Assembly: GCA_964591605.1 (NCBI GenBank)
Contig: CAZQEN010000079.1
Span: 1 to 24,083 of the forward strand
Length of the DNA stretch: 24,083 nt
From: CAYLLT01 sp964591605
Lineage (GTDB): Bacteria > Planctomycetota > Phycisphaerae > UBA1845 > PWPN01
Reading direction: 5' to 3'
Within the stretch, counting starts at the first letter, position 1. Each line of letters opens with the position of its first letter. The notes beneath the pieces are model-generated. The model searched no databases. It saw only the letters and a list, made by a program, of their open reading frames with translations, and was not told the origin of the DNA. Both the position numbers and the translations under genes were made by a program. This document shows, piece by piece, positions 22,975-24,083 of the stretch.

Positions 22975-24083
22975 ATGCCTTTGATCACCGAGCTTGTGTG
23001 TGTCTGCTGCCGGCGTGCGTACGCGCCGGGCGAGGTCGCCTATACCTGTCCGGCGTGTGGGCCGGCGGAGGGGATTCTCGACGCTGCGTATGACCTGGGC
23101 GCCGCGCGGCAGGCGATGACGTGGGAAGCGCTGGGCAGGCGGCCGCTGAATCAATGGCGGTACCGCGAGCTGCTGCCGCTCGATGCTATTCCGGAGTGGC
23201 CGGTGGGCTGGACTCCGATCGTCGAAGCGCCGCGGCTGGCCCGTGAGCTGGGCGTGGCCCGCGTGCGGCTCAAGGACGAGGGGCGCAACCTGACGGGCTC
23301 GTTCAAGGACCGGGCGTCGTCGGTGGGCGTGGCCCGGGCGATGGCCGAAAGGGCCAGGACGATTGCCTGCGCTTCGACCGGCAATGCGGCGAGCAGCCTG
23401 GCCGGCTATGCGGCGATGGCGGGCCTGCCGGCCGTCATTTTCGTGCCCAGGCACGCCCCCGAGCCCAAGATCGCACAGTTACTGATCTACGGGGCGACGG
23501 TCTTCCGCGTCCAGGGCAGCTATGCCCAGGCGTATGACCTGTGCATGAAGGCCTGCGGGGCGATGGGCTGGTACAACCGCAACTGTGCCATCAATTCGTA
23601 CTTGGTAGAGGGTAAGAAGACGGCGGGGATGGAGATCGCCGAGCAGTGCCGCGACGATCCGCCGGACTGGGTGGCGGTGAGCGTGGGCGACGGGTGCACC
23701 ATCGCGGGAATCGGCAAGGGGCTGCGCCAGATGCGCGAACTGGGGCTGATCGGCTGGCGGACGAAGCTGCTGGGGGTGCAGGCGGCGGGTGTGGCGCCGG
23801 TGGCGAAGACATTCCGCGGCGAGCCGTTCGAGGCCGGCGGCTTTGCCGCCACCGTGGCCGACAGCATCGACGTGCCGGTCCCGCGCAACGTGCGGAAGGC
23901 GGTCGACGCGGTGCGCGAGAGCGGCGGGGCGTTCGTCGAGGTGAGCGACCGGGGCATCCTGTGCGCGATTCGCAGCGCGGGGCAGCTGGCGGGCGTCTTT
24001 GCCGAGCCGGCGGCGGCGGCGGCGGTGGCCGGCGTGCGGACGGCGCTCGAGCGGGGCGTCATGGCGGCGGGGGCGTCGGTGCT
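22975..24083 (+). CDS. thrC: threonine synthase (3' truncated by window end)
   Basis: The first 369 residues of a PLP-dependent threonine synthase, which converts O-phosphohomoserine to threonine and phosphate. An N-terminal zinc-ribbon-like segment has C9-x2-C12 and C25-x2-C28 (CVCC ... CPAC), as in many archaeal-type ThrC proteins. The PLP lysine is K111 in NLTGSFKDR; CASTGNAASSLAGYAA is the substrate/phosphate loop, and SVGDGCTIAGIGKG is the glycine-rich PLP-phosphate loop. Overall it matches the short (about 400-residue) class; only the C-terminal end is outside the window. The ATG at 22975 lies nine bases after the MEMO-family gene with only a weak GAGAG before it, suggesting translational coupling. 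A cysteate synthase or other beta-family enzyme is a less likely alternative. Confidence 0.93.
   Translation, partial: MPLITELVCVCCRRAYAPGEVAYTCPACGPAEGILDAAYDLGAARQAMTWEALGRRPLNQWRYRELLPLDAIPEWPVGWTPIVEAPRLARELGVARVRLKDEGRNLTGSFKDRASSVGVARAMAERARTIACASTGNAASSLAGYAAMAGLPAVIFVPRHAPEPKIAQLLIYGATVFRVQGSYAQAYDLCMKACGAMGWYNRNCAINSYLVEGKKTAGMEIAEQCRDDPPDWVAVSVGDGCTIAGIGKGLRQMRELGLIGWRTKLLGVQAAGVAPVAKTFRGEPFEAGGFAATVADSIDVPVPRNVRKAVDAVRESGGAFVEVSDRGILCAIRSAGQLAGVFAEPAAAAAVAGVRTALERGVMAAGASV

Noticed and set aside
21361..23454. 697-codon minus-strand frame opposite the MEMO and threonine synthase genes
   Set aside because: Antisense shadow of two genes with intact family motifs.

Overview
The window is a high-GC chromosomal segment of a bacterium that looks like a member of the Planctomycetes/PVC group, most likely class Phycisphaerae. 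The evidence is a set of protein types that cluster in that group: an exported tandem DUF1080 (3-keto-disaccharide hydrolase-like) protein, a prepilin-type protein with an H-x9-DG motif, an ECF sigma factor with a long membrane-anchored C-terminal extension, a stand-alone squalene-cyclase-fold protein, Tat-exported glycosidases and degenerate intergenic repeats. This placement is inferred from protein families alone; no rRNA or tRNA gene was seen.

Left part (1-6249): the 3' half of clpB; then, on the minus strand, a membrane-tethered ECF sigma factor followed by a squalene-cyclase-repeat protein; then, divergently, a GntR/LacI-type sugar-responsive regulator. Middle part (6400-13486): a minus-strand block holding VanZ, an H-x9-DG pseudopilin-like protein, an exported tandem DUF1080 protein with a cysteine-rich insertion, and a tightly packed trio of an exported metallo-beta-lactamase-fold hydrolase, a lipoprotein of unknown family and a 12-TM MFS transporter. 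The trio is probably one operon and, with DUF1080, suggests surface breakdown and uptake of a small carbohydrate or organic acid. Right of it (13769-19423), on the plus strand: a very large Tat-exported GH116 beta-glucosidase/glucosylceramidase-like enzyme with an inserted beta-sandwich domain, a small DUF2283-like protein, an M29 aminopeptidase that looks leaderless, and a 2Fe-2S ferredoxin.

Right end (19424-24083): an intergenic stretch packed with inverted repeats, a flagellin gene on the minus strand with a hairpin-rich leader, and a plus-strand pair of an AmmeMemoRadiSam system B (MEMO) protein with an extra N-terminal winged-helix-like domain and threonine synthase (truncated by the window end).

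No phage, IS element, CRISPR array, toxin-antitoxin operon or RNA gene could be supported. The most unusual non-genic signals are an exact-phase 8-bp polypurine tandem repeat before the GH116 gene, a related 7-bp repeat that runs into the ferredoxin ribosome-binding site, a degenerate 19-bp tandem repeat behind the DUF1080 gene, two branched palindromic elements behind the flagellin gene, and a ladder of hairpins in the flagellin leader. Most long open frames opposite the real genes are high-GC shadows and are not annotated.
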